In this document: positions 27,917 to 36,944 of the stretch, one piece after another
Numbering within the stretch: position 1 is the first letter of the stretch
Layout: every line of letters begins with the position of its first letter
DNA from: Longitalea arenae
Lineage (GTDB): Bacteria > Bacteroidota > Bacteroidia > Chitinophagales > Chitinophagaceae
Assembly: GCF_016924755.1 (NCBI RefSeq)
Contig: NZ_JAFFJX010000002.1
Span: forward strand, 806,001 to 870,000
Reading direction: 5' to 3'
Length of the DNA stretch: 64,000 bases
Program-made: the position numbers and the translations under genes
The notes under the pieces: model-generated
Database searches by the model: none
Seen by the model: only the letters and a program-made list of their open reading frames with translations
What the model was told of the DNA's origin: nothing

Positions 27917-30900
27917 TTAGAATGATACTCTTGCTCCCACATTTAAAATCCTTGATTGCGGATAATATTGTCCATTGCCGCTGGTTGATTCGGGATCCCA
28001 GATCTTCATTTTATCGAACGTAAACAGGTTGATACCGTTTGCGTACAGCCGAAGACTGCTGATACCGGCCTTCTCCATGATCTTAGCCGGCAGGTTATAC
28101 CCGAATTCGATGTTCTTCAATCGCAGATAATTGCTCTTCCGCAGCCAATAGGTATTGAGCCCAAAAGCGCCGCCGGCGAAATAGGTGTTTCCTCTGTTCA
28201 CCAACCGGGGATCAACACTGCTGGGGTTTTCCACGGTCCAGCGGTTGTCGTAGGAATATTGCAGGAAGTTGCCAATGGTGCCCGATTCGGTACCAATGAA
28301 TAGCAGTCCGCCAGTGGCGCCCTGGAATAGTAATGTACAATCGAAAGCCTTATACTGCAGGTTGAGATTTACGCCGCCGGTAAACCAGGGATCCCGGTTC
28401 TTTTCAAGGCGTACCCGGTCATCGGCATCGATCTTTCCATTTCCATCAATATCCCGCAGCTTCATGTCGCCGGGTAATAATTTATTGGTAGCGGCGCTAT
28501 AGTCGATGGTATTTTTGTTGATATCATCCTGGTCGATAAACACGCCATCGTATTCGTATACCAGGAAAGCAGCGCCATTGGTGCCAAAGGTTTTTCCTTT
28601 GGAGAGCTGATGCGGTTTCAATCCCGGTGTCTCCGGCAGGTTGATCACTTTATTGCGGGCATAACCGCCATTCACACTTACGCTGAAACGCAGGTCGCCG
28701 AAATAATCATTGTAACCGATATTGAATTCAAAACCCTTGTTACTGACCTTGCCCAGGTTCTCAGGTGGCAGGGTAATACCCGCCGATGCCGGTACTACGG
28801 CAGAATTCTGCATCAGGATCTTGGTGCGAATATTATTGAATACATCCAGTTCAAAAGTGAGGCGGTTGTTCAACGCAGAACCCTCCAGTCCGATATTCGC
28901 ATTGTTCGCTACTTCCCAGGTATAACCCGGATTCGGCACACCGGTTTCCGTAAGCGTCTTCACCATGTTCCCGTTGATGATATAGGTGTTCAATCCGTAG
29001 GTTGGCAGATAGCGGTATTCCTGCAATACATTATCGAAGAGAATATTATCGTTCCCCATCTGGCCCCAGGATGCACGTAGTTTCAGGTTATTGATAAAGG
29101 AAACACTTTGAAAGAACTTTTCTTCCGACAAACGCCAGCCAAGCAATACACCGGGGAAGAAACCAAAGCGGTCACTTGCCGGGAACATATAGGAACCATC
29201 ATAGCGCCACAGGAATTCGATCATATACCGTTCCTTGTAGTTGTAATTCGCCCGGCCAAAATAACTCAGGCGTGCCCGGTTGTAAGCGCTGCCGCCGTTG
29301 TTCAGCTGAGCATCACCACCGGCGATCAACTGATCGATAGCGGTGGAAATATAATTGCGGCGGAAAGCATTGAAGGTCTGGTTCTCGATCGTTTCGCGGG
29401 TTACAGCTGCCAGTAAGTTCAGGGTATGATCTCCAAAGCTGCGGTCGTAATTGATAAAACCCGACAGGTTGATGTTCAGCTGATCTTCCTGCGATTCGGT
29501 CAACCGCGGATCGGTAAAGGTGGAACGCACCGAGCGGATGAGTTTGGGAGTAACGCCATCAGGTTCATAGCTGGTCTTATCCCAGTTATAGAGGTACCAG
29601 GGCGTTTCCCAGCGTTTGCCGCGGCGGAAATACCTGTCTACCGCTGCAAAACCCGATATTTTCAAACCCTCTACATAGGGCACCTGGATATCAACCCGGC
29701 CATTGGTTTGAAAATAATCACGGCGGTCCTTATCATAACCGGTTTGGTTGGTGGTGATCACGACCGGGTTCTGACCGTTCTCTATATCGGGCCCCGGCAA
29801 CCCATTGGGCCAGATGGCCTGCTCTGTAGGTTTACCGCGCATGAGCATGCGGAATATAGGTTGTGCGCCTACGGTAGGAAAGAACCGGAACTCTTCGCGC
29901 GCCGTTAAGCCGATCGTCGTATTAATGTATTTGTTCACCCGCACATCGAGGTTCAGGCGCATATCATATTGTTTGTACCCCGTAGCAGAGTTTTTATAGT
30001 AACCATCCTGGTTGTTATAACCCAGGGAGGCGAGGTATTTCACATTTTCAGAACCGCCGGATAATTGCACATTATGTCTCGATTGGGGCGACCATTTTTT
30101 CAGGGTGGTGGCGAACCAGTCAGTGTTAGGATGTCCCCATGGGTCGGAGCCATCCGCGAATTTCTGAAAATCGGTAGGAGAGTAGATGGCATCTACTTTT
30201 ACGCCATTATCGGTACGGGTATAGGTTCCGTTCTGTTTGAATGCATTCCAGCCTGCCGCCCACTGATCTGCCGGCAGATCGAATAAGGTAAGTTCATTGA
30301 TGATGGTAGCGTATTCCACGGCGTCGCTCATTTCGGGTATCCGCGTAGGTTGCGCCCAGCCCTGGTTGAAATCATACGACAAGAGCGGCTTGCCCGATTT
30401 TCCCCGTTTGGTGGTAATGAGAATAACGCCGTTTGCAGCGCGCGAACCATAAATGGCAGCGGCTGCATCTTTCAGGATCGACATGCTTTCAATATCGGCC
30501 GGGTTCAGGCGTTCGAGCCCGCCGGCCCGGTCGGGCACCCCATCTATTACGATCAAAGCGCCGCTGTTATTGGGCGTATTGGAACCGCGAATGCGAATGG
30601 TAGAGCCATCATAACCGGGCTCACCGCTCGATTGAATGGTGGTAACACCCGGTAAGCGGCCCGCCAATGCATTTGATAAATTCACGGAAGGCGATTTTGC
30701 CAGCTCGGCGCCTTTCACCTGCGCAACGGCGCCGGTAACCGTTACTTTCTTTTGGGTGCCATAACCTACCACTACAATTTCACCTAACTGACCGTTGCCG
30801 CCGGGCGCCAGGGCGATCGTGATGGTCGTTTTTCCCGCAACGTTCACTTCCTGGGTTTGATAACCTACGGAACTAACTACCAGGATGGTATTACCTTCCG

Positions 30901-31450
30901 GTACATTGATAGTAAAATTGCCTTCTGCATCGGTATTGGTACCGGTGGCAGTGCCCTTTACAACAATGCTCACCCCTGGCAGGCCTACGCCTTTCTCATC
31001 GGTCACCTGGCCCTTGATCTCCTGCAACATGGCCGTTTCTACTTTTACGGTCAATACATCAATGCCGGGTGGATCACCCAACGCAGAAGATGACATCCTG
31101 TATAATATAATACGGTCTTTCACTAATTTAAAGGTGATGCCAAAAGGCGAAAGCAATTGCTCCAGCACTTCGCCGAGTTTTTTCTGACTGACTTTAATGG
31201 ATACTTTGCGGCCTGCTTCAATGGTCTTGGAACTGTATACAAAGCGGGCCCCCGTTTGATGCTGTAACAGATTGAACACATCTTTCAGTTGTTCTTTTTC
31301 AACAGACACCGAAACGATCTTGTCGAGGATGCCCTGCGCTTCGGCCGAATTATAATACGCGTACGTATTCAGGAAAAGGACGAGGAAAACTTGCAGAAAG
31401 CCCAGCTGTAAGGCAATAGGTTTCATGGCAACAAATCGTTGATAGTTCAT
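27917..31450 (-). CDS. SusC/RagA-family TonB-linked transporter with STN signalling domain
   Basis: This 1177-residue outer-membrane transporter may start at 31450 or at the ATG at 31426 (MKPIALQLGF). Order: signal peptide; STN domain (about 47-120), the module that talks to FecR-type anti-sigma factors; carboxypeptidase-regulatory-like domain (about 145-220, GQVTDEKGVGLPGVSI); plug starting after VVVGYGTQKK (about 225-345); then the beta-barrel, ending SRILNVGARVSF. The STN domain, together with fecR and an ECF sigma gene upstream, predicts substrate-triggered transcription of this locus. It pairs with the SusD protein encoded next. Confidence 0.95.
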   Translation of the reverse strand: MNYQRFVAMKPIALQLGFLQVFLVLFLNTYAYYNSAEAQGILDKIVSVSVEKEQLKDVFNLLQHQTGARFVYSSKTIEAGRKVSIKVSQKKLGEVLEQLLSPFGITFKLVKDRIILYRMSSSALGDPPGIDVLTVKVETAMLQEIKGQVTDEKGVGLPGVSIVVKGTATGTNTDAEGNFTINVPEGNTILVVSSVGYQTQEVNVAGKTTITIALAPGGNGQLGEIVVVGYGTQKKVTVTGAVAQVKGAELAKSPSVNLSNALAGRLPGVTTIQSSGEPGYDGSTIRIRGSNTPNNSGALIVIDGVPDRAGGLERLNPADIESMSILKDAAAAIYGSRAANGVILITTKRGKSGKPLLSYDFNQGWAQPTRIPEMSDAVEYATIINELTLFDLPADQWAAGWNAFKQNGTYTRTDNGVKVDAIYSPTDFQKFADGSDPWGHPNTDWFATTLKKWSPQSRHNVQLSGGSENVKYLASLGYNNQDGYYKNSATGYKQYDMRLNLDVRVNKYINTTIGLTAREEFRFFPTVGAQPIFRMLMRGKPTEQAIWPNGLPGPDIENGQNPVVITTNQTGYDKDRRDYFQTNGRVDIQVPYVEGLKISGFAAVDRYFRRGKRWETPWYLYNWDKTSYEPDGVTPKLIRSVRSTFTDPRLTESQEDQLNINLSGFINYDRSFGDHTLNLLAAVTRETIENQTFNAFRRNYISTAIDQLIAGGDAQLNNGGSAYNRARLSYFGRANYNYKERYMIEFLWRYDGSYMFPASDRFGFFPGVLLGWRLSEEKFFQSVSFINNLKLRASWGQMGNDNILFDNVLQEYRYLPTYGLNTYIINGNMVKTLTETGVPNPGYTWEVANNANIGLEGSALNNRLTFELDVFNNIRTKILMQNSAVVPASAGITLPPENLGKVSNKGFEFNIGYNDYFGDLRFSVSVNGGYARNKVINLPETPGLKPHQLSKGKTFGTNGAAFLVYEYDGVFIDQDDINKNTIDYSAATNKLLPGDMKLRDIDGNGKIDADDRVRLEKNRDPWFTGGVNLNLQYKAFDCTLLFQGATGGLLFIGTESGTIGNFLQYSYDNRWTVENPSSVDPRLVNRGNTYFAGGAFGLNTYWLRKSNYLRLKNIEFGYNLPAKIMEKAGISSLRLYANGINLFTFDKMKIWDPESTSGNGQYYPQSRILNVGARVSF

Positions 31451-31462
31451 AGATGAGTTGTT

Positions 31463-31490
31463 ATGGTGAATGGTGAATGGTCAATGGTGT
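31463..31490. repeat. Heptad repeat, family E (ATGGTSA)
   Basis: Four 7-base units (ATGGTGA, ATGGTGA, ATGGTCA, ATGGTGT) lie 12 bases upstream of the susC start. No clear opposite arm was found; a CCATTC at about 31503 could pair weakly. The remaining fecR-susC gap (31491-31749) shows no gene. Confidence 0.75.
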
Positions 31491-31749
31491 GAATAGTCCT
31501 CGCCATTCTCAGGCGCAAACATACAATCGCAGCCATCCGGTATTGGCAGAAAACAAGTCGGCAAATAAATGACCTGTTCCGGTATTTGCCGGACCTTCAC
31601 AATTGATCATGGAGATCATTCAATAATAATATGTCAGGAAAGTTGTTCCCGGTGCGGGACTACGTGATGAATAGTTTTTCTCTCATGCGACAATCGTTTT
31701 GGATGTTGGGTAATAATGAATATTAATTATCAAATGTTCCTGGCTGCCT

Positions 31750-32811
31750 TCAATCACAGCCGGAACCCTTTATCAGAATTCGTGTGCCGCGAACCTCGTA
31801 AGAGGCTTGCATGGATTCGCAAATAATTTCCAGTTGGTCGAAGAGATCCTGTCCTTTTATATCGCCTGTAAATAAACATTTCGCCAGGCTCTCATTTTCC
31901 ATCACCATCTCAATATGGTAGGACTGTTCCAGATAATGCAATACCCTTGCCAATGGTGCTTCATCGAAAACAAAGTTCAACTCCGTTATTCTTTCTTCTG
32001 CATTTCCGCCGCTAATCACCGGTAGTGGAATATCAACCAGGGTTGTTCTGAAATGATGATCACTACCATTATATATTACCCGCTGGTTGGGTTTTAATAT
32101 CACACCGCCCGATTCATCATTCCGCCGGTTCGATACGGTTTCCCGCCCGTATTCATAAACAGCTACCTTACCCGTTTGAACCGATACTTCTATATTCTTT
32201 GTATTTGGGTGGGTCTTTACATAAAAGCTGGTGCCCAGCACCTGCGTAACAATATTTTTGCTGTACACATAGAACGGCGATCTCGGGTTCCGCGTCACTT
32301 TAAAAAATGCATTCCCTTCCAGGTACACCTCCCGTTTAGCACCGGCTAATGAATCACTGAACTGTACAAGCGCCTTTGGTTCCAGGATCACCATCGATCC
32401 ATCGGGCAAATGAACAGTATCGTTGGTTAAACCATCGTTCTTTATCCGGTGCAAATACGCCAACCGCGAATGATGGTCTTCGATGGCCGACTTGCTGTTA
32501 TTGACCAGGTACCACCAGGCCGCTGCTATAACGGCCCCGCTGATAACAGCGGCACTCAACCAGCGTAACCATAAAGGCACGATAGCTGTTTTGCGTGGTA
32601 AGGGTGGGCTTCCGGTAAGCAGCGTTTGCTGTTGTACTTTCGGCCAAAGGCGCTCCAGCGACTCCTTTATTTCCTCCGGAGGCAGGGAGGGATCAATGCC
32701 TTCCTCATCACCCAGTAAGTCGTACCATTGTTCAACCAGTTTCCGTTCTTCCTCAGTGCAATCATTCTCTACATACCGTTTCAGCAAATGATAAAAGGCC
32801 TTTCGATTCAT
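31750..32811 (-). CDS. FecR-family anti-sigma factor
   Basis: This 353-residue inner-membrane regulator has a cytoplasmic N-terminal segment (1-80, with the usual YVENDCTEEERKLVEQWY), one transmembrane helix (about 82-103), a periplasmic FecR domain (about 130-230, TVHLPDGSMVILEPKALVQF, then VYLEGNAFFKV) and a C-terminal DUF4974-type domain (about 280-350). It would hold the cognate ECF sigma factor inactive until the SusC STN domain signals substrate. Unusually, the sigma gene is not adjacent: a PD40 lipoprotein gene and a heptad repeat element lie between. Confidence 0.93.
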   Translation of the reverse strand: MNRKAFYHLLKRYVENDCTEEERKLVEQWYDLLGDEEGIDPSLPPEEIKESLERLWPKVQQQTLLTGSPPLPRKTAIVPLWLRWLSAAVISGAVIAAAWWYLVNNSKSAIEDHHSRLAYLHRIKNDGLTNDTVHLPDGSMVILEPKALVQFSDSLAGAKREVYLEGNAFFKVTRNPRSPFYVYSKNIVTQVLGTSFYVKTHPNTKNIEVSVQTGKVAVYEYGRETVSNRRNDESGGVILKPNQRVIYNGSDHHFRTTLVDIPLPVISGGNAEERITELNFVFDEAPLARVLHYLEQSYHIEMVMENESLAKCLFTGDIKGQDLFDQLEIICESMQASYEVRGTRILIKGSGCD

Positions 32812-32953
32812 GTAGTTTTGTTTGTCTCTGCAGGCAGAGGTATAGATTAGTCGGTTAAGAAGGGCGCTTCCCTAAAGGGGAAGGAAAATTTATTGGGAGT
32901 AGGTTGAAAACTTAACCGTATAACGTTATTTGTTTCAGTGAAAATTCATTTAA

Positions 32954-33064
32954 CGGTTACCAGTTTCCAGTTACCAGTTGCCGGGCCTTGAATGTCGATC
33001 ACTCTACCTGCAGTCGGCAGGCTGATTTTGATCCCGGTAACCGGGAACCGGCAACCGGCGACTT
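32954..33064. repeat. Paired heptad repeat, family A (CRGTTAC / GTAACYG)
   Basis: Left arm 32954-32981: CGGTTAC, CAGTTTC, CAGTTAC, CAGTTGC. Right arm 33037-33064: GTAACCG, GGAACCG, GCAACCG, GCGACTT. Both arms are 28 bases; the 55-base loop starts CGGGCC and ends GATCCCG. It separates fecR from the PD40 gene. Confidence 0.88.
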
Positions 33065-33100
33065 TTCTGTTGATTGCAGGCATGTTTTCTACAATTCTCA

Positions 33101-33967
33101 TTAATTCAACACATCACTGGATATCCACTTCACATTAAACTCACTGCTGAAAAAGAAGTATTTCCCATCCGGAGAGAGATTAGGGCAGTACTCATAGGTC
33201 CTGGTATTAATGCCGTGGCCTAATGGTGTAGGTGTTTGCCATTGACCGTTGCGGTTATGGGAGATATACAGATCAGCCTGGCCCAGCCCACCCGGCCGGT
33301 CCGATGCAAAGACAATGTACGATTCATCAGGCGCTATCAGGGGATCATGTTCATCGAAAGTGGTATTCAAAGCTTTCCCCAGATGAACAGGCACTGCATA
33401 CCCATTGCCTGTCTTTTTACTCATATACAGGTCCAGGTTGCCATCGCGGTAGGAAGAAAAGAAAATATTACCTGCACGGGATACCGAGACGTAATATTCG
33501 GTGCTGTCGCTATTGACCGCCGTAAGCCGTTCCGGCGTCGCATAACCATTCGCGACTTTGGCCATGCGGTAAATATCATAGTCTTTGGTAGTATCATTGT
33601 TGTCTTTAGGCCGGTTCGAGATAAAATAGATAGCACTGTCGGCCGCGACGAAAGGGTCGGTATTGGAGTACAGGGTATCGAAAAGCGGGCTGATGGTTTC
33701 GGGCTGCCATTTATCTTCCCGCCAAATGGACTCATAGATCATATACTTCCGGTTTTGAGACCGGGAGAACAGAAAGGTTTTGCCATCTGTCGTAAAGGCA
33801 GCGTTGAAATCAAGCGTATCTGTCGATACAATACCCGGCAGAAAGACCTGGGCTGTGCTATCTGGCGCCGGCGAGGGATAGGCAATGCTGTTGGATGAAC
33901 AGGCTGGCAAACCAGCAGCCACTGACATAATTAACCAGGCAGCAGTCCATGTATAATTGAATTTCAT
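33101..33967 (-). CDS. PD40 (WD40-like beta-propeller) lipoprotein
   Basis: This 288-residue protein has a leader ending GLPACSS, so it is lipid-anchored. It contains repeated PD40 blades: DPFVAADSAIYFISNRP, DPLIAPDESYIVFASDRPGG and CPNLSPDGKYFFFSSEFN, each a short strand set with an (A/S)(A/P)D turn. The fold resembles TolB-type propellers that bind proteins or peptides in the periplasm. It starts 28 bases after the ECF sigma gene and separates sigma from fecR, so it may have a sensory part in this locus; this is inference from gene order. It may alternatively be a late insertion. Confidence 0.85.
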   Translation of the reverse strand: MKFNYTWTAAWLIMSVAAGLPACSSNSIAYPSPAPDSTAQVFLPGIVSTDTLDFNAAFTTDGKTFLFSRSQNRKYMIYESIWREDKWQPETISPLFDTLYSNTDPFVAADSAIYFISNRPKDNNDTTKDYDIYRMAKVANGYATPERLTAVNSDSTEYYVSVSRAGNIFFSSYRDGNLDLYMSKKTGNGYAVPVHLGKALNTTFDEHDPLIAPDESYIVFASDRPGGLGQADLYISHNRNGQWQTPTPLGHGINTRTYEYCPNLSPDGKYFFFSSEFNVKWISSDVLN

Positions 33968-33995
33968 AGCAGAAGGTTTAGGCAGGTTTTGATGG

Positions 33996-34574
33996 TCAAT
34001 ACAGACTTAACAGGAATAATTCCACAATAATAAAATCTTTCAGGTGCAGCCGCATAAATTTCAGTGATTGTGTTACATGATATTCCACCGCTTTTTCCGA
34101 CAGGTTCATATATTGCGCGATCTCTTTGGTAGAGCGCTTCTCATACCGGCTCAGGCGGAAGATCTCCTGCGTTTTATGGGGTAGTTTCTTAATGGTATTG
34201 TCAATGGCAATGGATAATTCATGTAGCAACAATCTGGACTCTGAAGAATTTTCATGCCCGGTTAGCTGATCCCTGGCTGACTGGTAATATTTTTCCCGGA
34301 TAAGCTGGGAACGGATATAATCAATGACCTGGTAGCGAACGGCAGATTGCAGGTAAGATGGCAGGTGCTGGATCTGGGCGGTCTCGCGTTTTACCCATAA
34401 GCTGATGAAAAGATTTTGCACCAGTTCTTCGGCAATGGCTTTAGACCGCACTTTCTTCAGGGCTGCCAGGAAGACCATTTCACTGTAACGCGCATAGATC
34501 TCTTCCAAAGCAGATCCATCACCGGCTTTGAGTAATTTCAAAAGTATCGCATCGTCAACAACCTTGTAGTTCAT
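33996..34574 (-). CDS. ECF-type RNA polymerase sigma factor
   Basis: This 192-residue sigma factor starts from the ATG at 34574; a TTG six codons upstream is less likely. Region 2 covers about residues 20-80 (LEEIYARYSEMVFLAALKKV, then AEELVQNLFISLWVKRE), and region 4 about 125-180 (KLPHKTQEIFRLSRYEKRSTKEIAQ, then a helix-turn-helix NLSEKAVEYHV). It has no region 1 or 3, as expected for the ECF group in Bacteroidota. It probably drives the downstream SusCD-type operon under control of the FecR protein. Autoregulation is possible, but no promoter motif could be identified. Confidence 0.93.
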   Translation of the reverse strand: MNYKVVDDAILLKLLKAGDGSALEEIYARYSEMVFLAALKKVRSKAIAEELVQNLFISLWVKRETAQIQHLPSYLQSAVRYQVIDYIRSQLIREKYYQSARDQLTGHENSSESRLLLHELSIAIDNTIKKLPHKTQEIFRLSRYEKRSTKEIAQYMNLSEKAVEYHVTQSLKFMRLHLKDFIIVELFLLSLY

Positions 34575-34863
34575 ATGGCTGGGTCTATACAAATATAACT
34601 AATTAGCCCGTGTGAAAATGTATATAACGGAATTTGGCAGACTAAGCTTGCTTGTTTTTTCATTGTCAGTAGCCTGTTACAGTTATACCAATTGGCTAAT
34701 TGCCGATATGAATTAGTTAATATCAGACAAAAGGGCGAACGTATAGGGGTGATTATGATCATGTTGAACTTATTATAATATTTCTTAATTTAGCACCCGC
34801 TACGATCATCCCGCTCTATATAAACAGTACCCTGTATTGTTCACCACCAAAAAGCAATTGCAT

Positions 34864-35466
34864 ATGAAAAAAATGTTTTTCCTGGCATCCGCCGTATTGA
34901 TGCTTTCCTTCCTGGTAGTTGATCCCATTTCAAAAAAAGAAAGGAACTACGCCACCAAACAATTAAAGGACACAGAAAAGGCGCTCAAAGAGCAGATCAA
35001 GGGGCTGTCGGAAGCCCAGCTGAAATTTAAACCTGCCGCTGACCGGTGGAGTATTGAAGAATGCGTTAAGCACCTGGCTGCCAGTGAAGAAATGTTCTGG
35101 CAAACTTTGGAAGGTACCGTAAAAATGCCTGCCAATCCCGAGAAACGCAGTGAAATAACAGTGACCGACGAACAACTGGTACAAAAGATCGGCGACCGCA
35201 GCACCAAAGTGAAGACCTCCGACAAGCTGATGCCTGAAAACCTTATTTTTAAAGACACCGACGAAGCATTTGAATCTTTCAAAAAGAACCGCGATAAAGT
35301 GATGGAATATGTGAAGTCGACCAATGATGGCCTGCGCGATCATATAACGCAAACGCCGATTGGTATGGTAGACAGTTATCAGCTAATCCTGTTCACGGCC
35401 GCTCACACCAACAGGCATACGCAGCAGATCATGGAAGTAAAAATGGATCCGAATTTTCCGAAGTAA
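34864..35466 (+). CDS. Secreted DinB-family protein
   Basis: This 200-residue protein begins at the ATG at 34864 (MKKMFFLASAVLML); an earlier ATG would put nine charged residues before the leader. The mature part is a DinB-like four-helix bundle: WSIEECVKHLAASEEMFW (about 60-77) and LFTAAHTNRHTQQIMEVK near the end give the three histidines expected to bind a metal. DinB-fold enzymes include thiol-dependent transferases; an exported version is less common. It is monocistronic, with two hairpins after the stop at 35492-35569. Confidence 0.85.
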   Translation: MKKMFFLASAVLMLSFLVVDPISKKERNYATKQLKDTEKALKEQIKGLSEAQLKFKPAADRWSIEECVKHLAASEEMFWQTLEGTVKMPANPEKRSEITVTDEQLVQKIGDRSTKVKTSDKLMPENLIFKDTDEAFESFKKNRDKVMEYVKSTNDGLRDHITQTPIGMVDSYQLILFTAAHTNRHTQQIMEVKMDPNFPK

Positions 35467-35491
35467 AAGCGTAAGGTTTCATGCAAGCCAT

Positions 35492-35569
35492 AACGGCCAA
35501 AGGAACAAGTGGTTTCTTTGGCCGTTTCCCCAAAAACAAAGCCCACCGCGGTTTACGCTGTGGGCTTTT
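35492..35569. terminator. Two hairpins between convergent genes, the second bidirectional
   Basis: AACGGCCAAAG (35492-35502) pairs with CTTTGGCCGTT (35516-35526). The next hairpin pairs AAAGCCCAC and GCG with CGC and GTGGGCTTT (35538-35568). A and T runs flank the second stem, so it can end transcription from both sides. Confidence 0.82.
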
Positions 35570-35625
35570 GTGTTGTACCCTGAAATGTGCACAATCTATC
35601 TCTGGTTTTTCATTTTCCCCACTCA

Positions 35626-36201
35626 CTATCTCTTAGATAACCCCGTATTGGTTTTCTCTAAAAGATGATTCACCTTGTATTTATTGGCGAAATGGTCATA
35701 ATGCGCCAACTCATTGTCATTGCGGAACTGCATATCCAGGTAAATATGGAACAGGTCATTATCCGGAAATGATCTCTTCAGATTCGTTACGGTCAAAGGC
35801 AGGATCTCGCCTTTGCCATAGGTTGAATAGAAATATTTCCTTACCCGTTGCGTTCCCTTTGGTTGTGATGCATACACATCTTTATAATAGATCCAAATAG
35901 GTCCTTTCTCCAAAAAATAATACGGTGTAAAGTTCCAGGTGCGTATAATGTTATTTTTGTTCTTATAGGCATAGATCTCATCCTTGAAAACATGGATCTT
36001 TTCGCCATTGTGCTTTACGATGATGAAAGGTTTGGCAATAAATTCATTGAACCGTAATTTATTGTCGTTCGATTCATCATTCGTAGCATACGTTAACTTG
36101 TTATTTTCAAAATCATCCAGTGTACGATAAACTCCGCTCTGGGCATTTGCTACCATTCCGGTGGCTACTGTAAACGATAATGCCATAAAAATCCTTCTCA
36201 T
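35626..36201 (-). CDS. Secreted protein of unknown function
   Basis: This 191-residue protein has a clear signal peptide (residues 1-20, ending VANAQ). The mature part begins SGVYRTLDDFENNKL and is rich in aromatic and charged residues (WNFTPYYFLEKGPIWIYYKD), suggesting a small beta-barrel or lipocalin-like fold. I do not recognise a family or catalytic motif. It is not obviously part of an operon: 136 bases separate it from the next minus-strand gene upstream. Confidence 0.72.
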   Translation of the reverse strand: MRRIFMALSFTVATGMVANAQSGVYRTLDDFENNKLTYATNDESNDNKLRFNEFIAKPFIIVKHNGEKIHVFKDEIYAYKNKNNIIRTWNFTPYYFLEKGPIWIYYKDVYASQPKGTQRVRKYFYSTYGKGEILPLTVTNLKRSFPDNDLFHIYLDMQFRNDNELAHYDHFANKYKVNHLLEKTNTGLSKR

Positions 36202-36337
36202 GGTCTTACGATTTATTGGTGATTGTACTATTGATTAAAGCCGCTGCACAGCTCAATGGCCGCCAGGTAAATTATAGCTTGCTGTAAAGTTTGTAGAGCA
36301 ATGAGCCCCTGAAGTAATAACGGGGCAGAAGGATCGA

Positions 36338-36715
36338 TCAGAGCCGGTGTACGCAATGCAAAATAAACAATGGAATATTCGCCTCATGCGGCGGCGCATT
36401 GTTTACTGGATAAACTTCCGGTAAAGCAGAAACCGGAACAAATGCGTAATCAGGATAAGAGGTATTCAGTGACGCCGGTACAAATTTGGCAACCCTGATC
36501 TTGGCATCATTCCGTTTTTGATCATGTCCCAGCTTGGCCTTCTTGTGATCGTCGTCGTTGCAATTACCTTTTTCCTCGTGTGATGTATTGTCCTGGGACG
36601 TGGCGCCCAGTCCTATAGAAACCAGTTTTTCCAGGCAACAATCCAGCCGCAACGTAGCACCGAAAGTGCTTGTCAGGTAAACGAGGGCCAATATGGTCAC
36701 CAGAAATTTTTTCAT
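36338..36715 (-). CDS. HYC_CC_PP family protein
   Basis: This 125-residue protein has an N-terminal hydrophobic leader (MKKFLVTILALVYLTSTFG), a Cys-Cys pair at about 27-28 followed by LEKLVSIGLG, a His/Lys/Asp-rich middle (NCNDDDHKKAKLGHDQK, about 52-68) and a C-terminal APPHEANIPLFILHC. This is the layout of the small Bacteroidota HYC_CC_PP family, often found near metal-efflux genes. Here the usual HYC triplet is replaced by LDCC, so the copy is divergent. The charged, His-rich centre suggests metal binding, but no transporter gene lies nearby. Confidence 0.7.
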   Translation of the reverse strand: MKKFLVTILALVYLTSTFGATLRLDCCLEKLVSIGLGATSQDNTSHEEKGNCNDDDHKKAKLGHDQKRNDAKIRVAKFVPASLNTSYPDYAFVPVSALPEVYPVNNAPPHEANIPLFILHCVHRL

Positions 36716-36944
36716 CAGATTTCCTGTCGCAAAACTACAGTTTGTTGCTCTTATTGCTAAAAACGCTATGCCAGTCCTTTTTCTTTTATAATTTCCTTAA
36801 CATTCTACAACTCATAGAATTATATAAATAAAATTGAGTTATGTCTGTTCTGCCGGTTTTGCGAAAAAAACAAAGGCGGGAAGCGGCTGCACAAGCAAAA
36901 AAATGCCGGTATTTACCCAAATTTAAGGGTGGCCAGCGCCCAGA

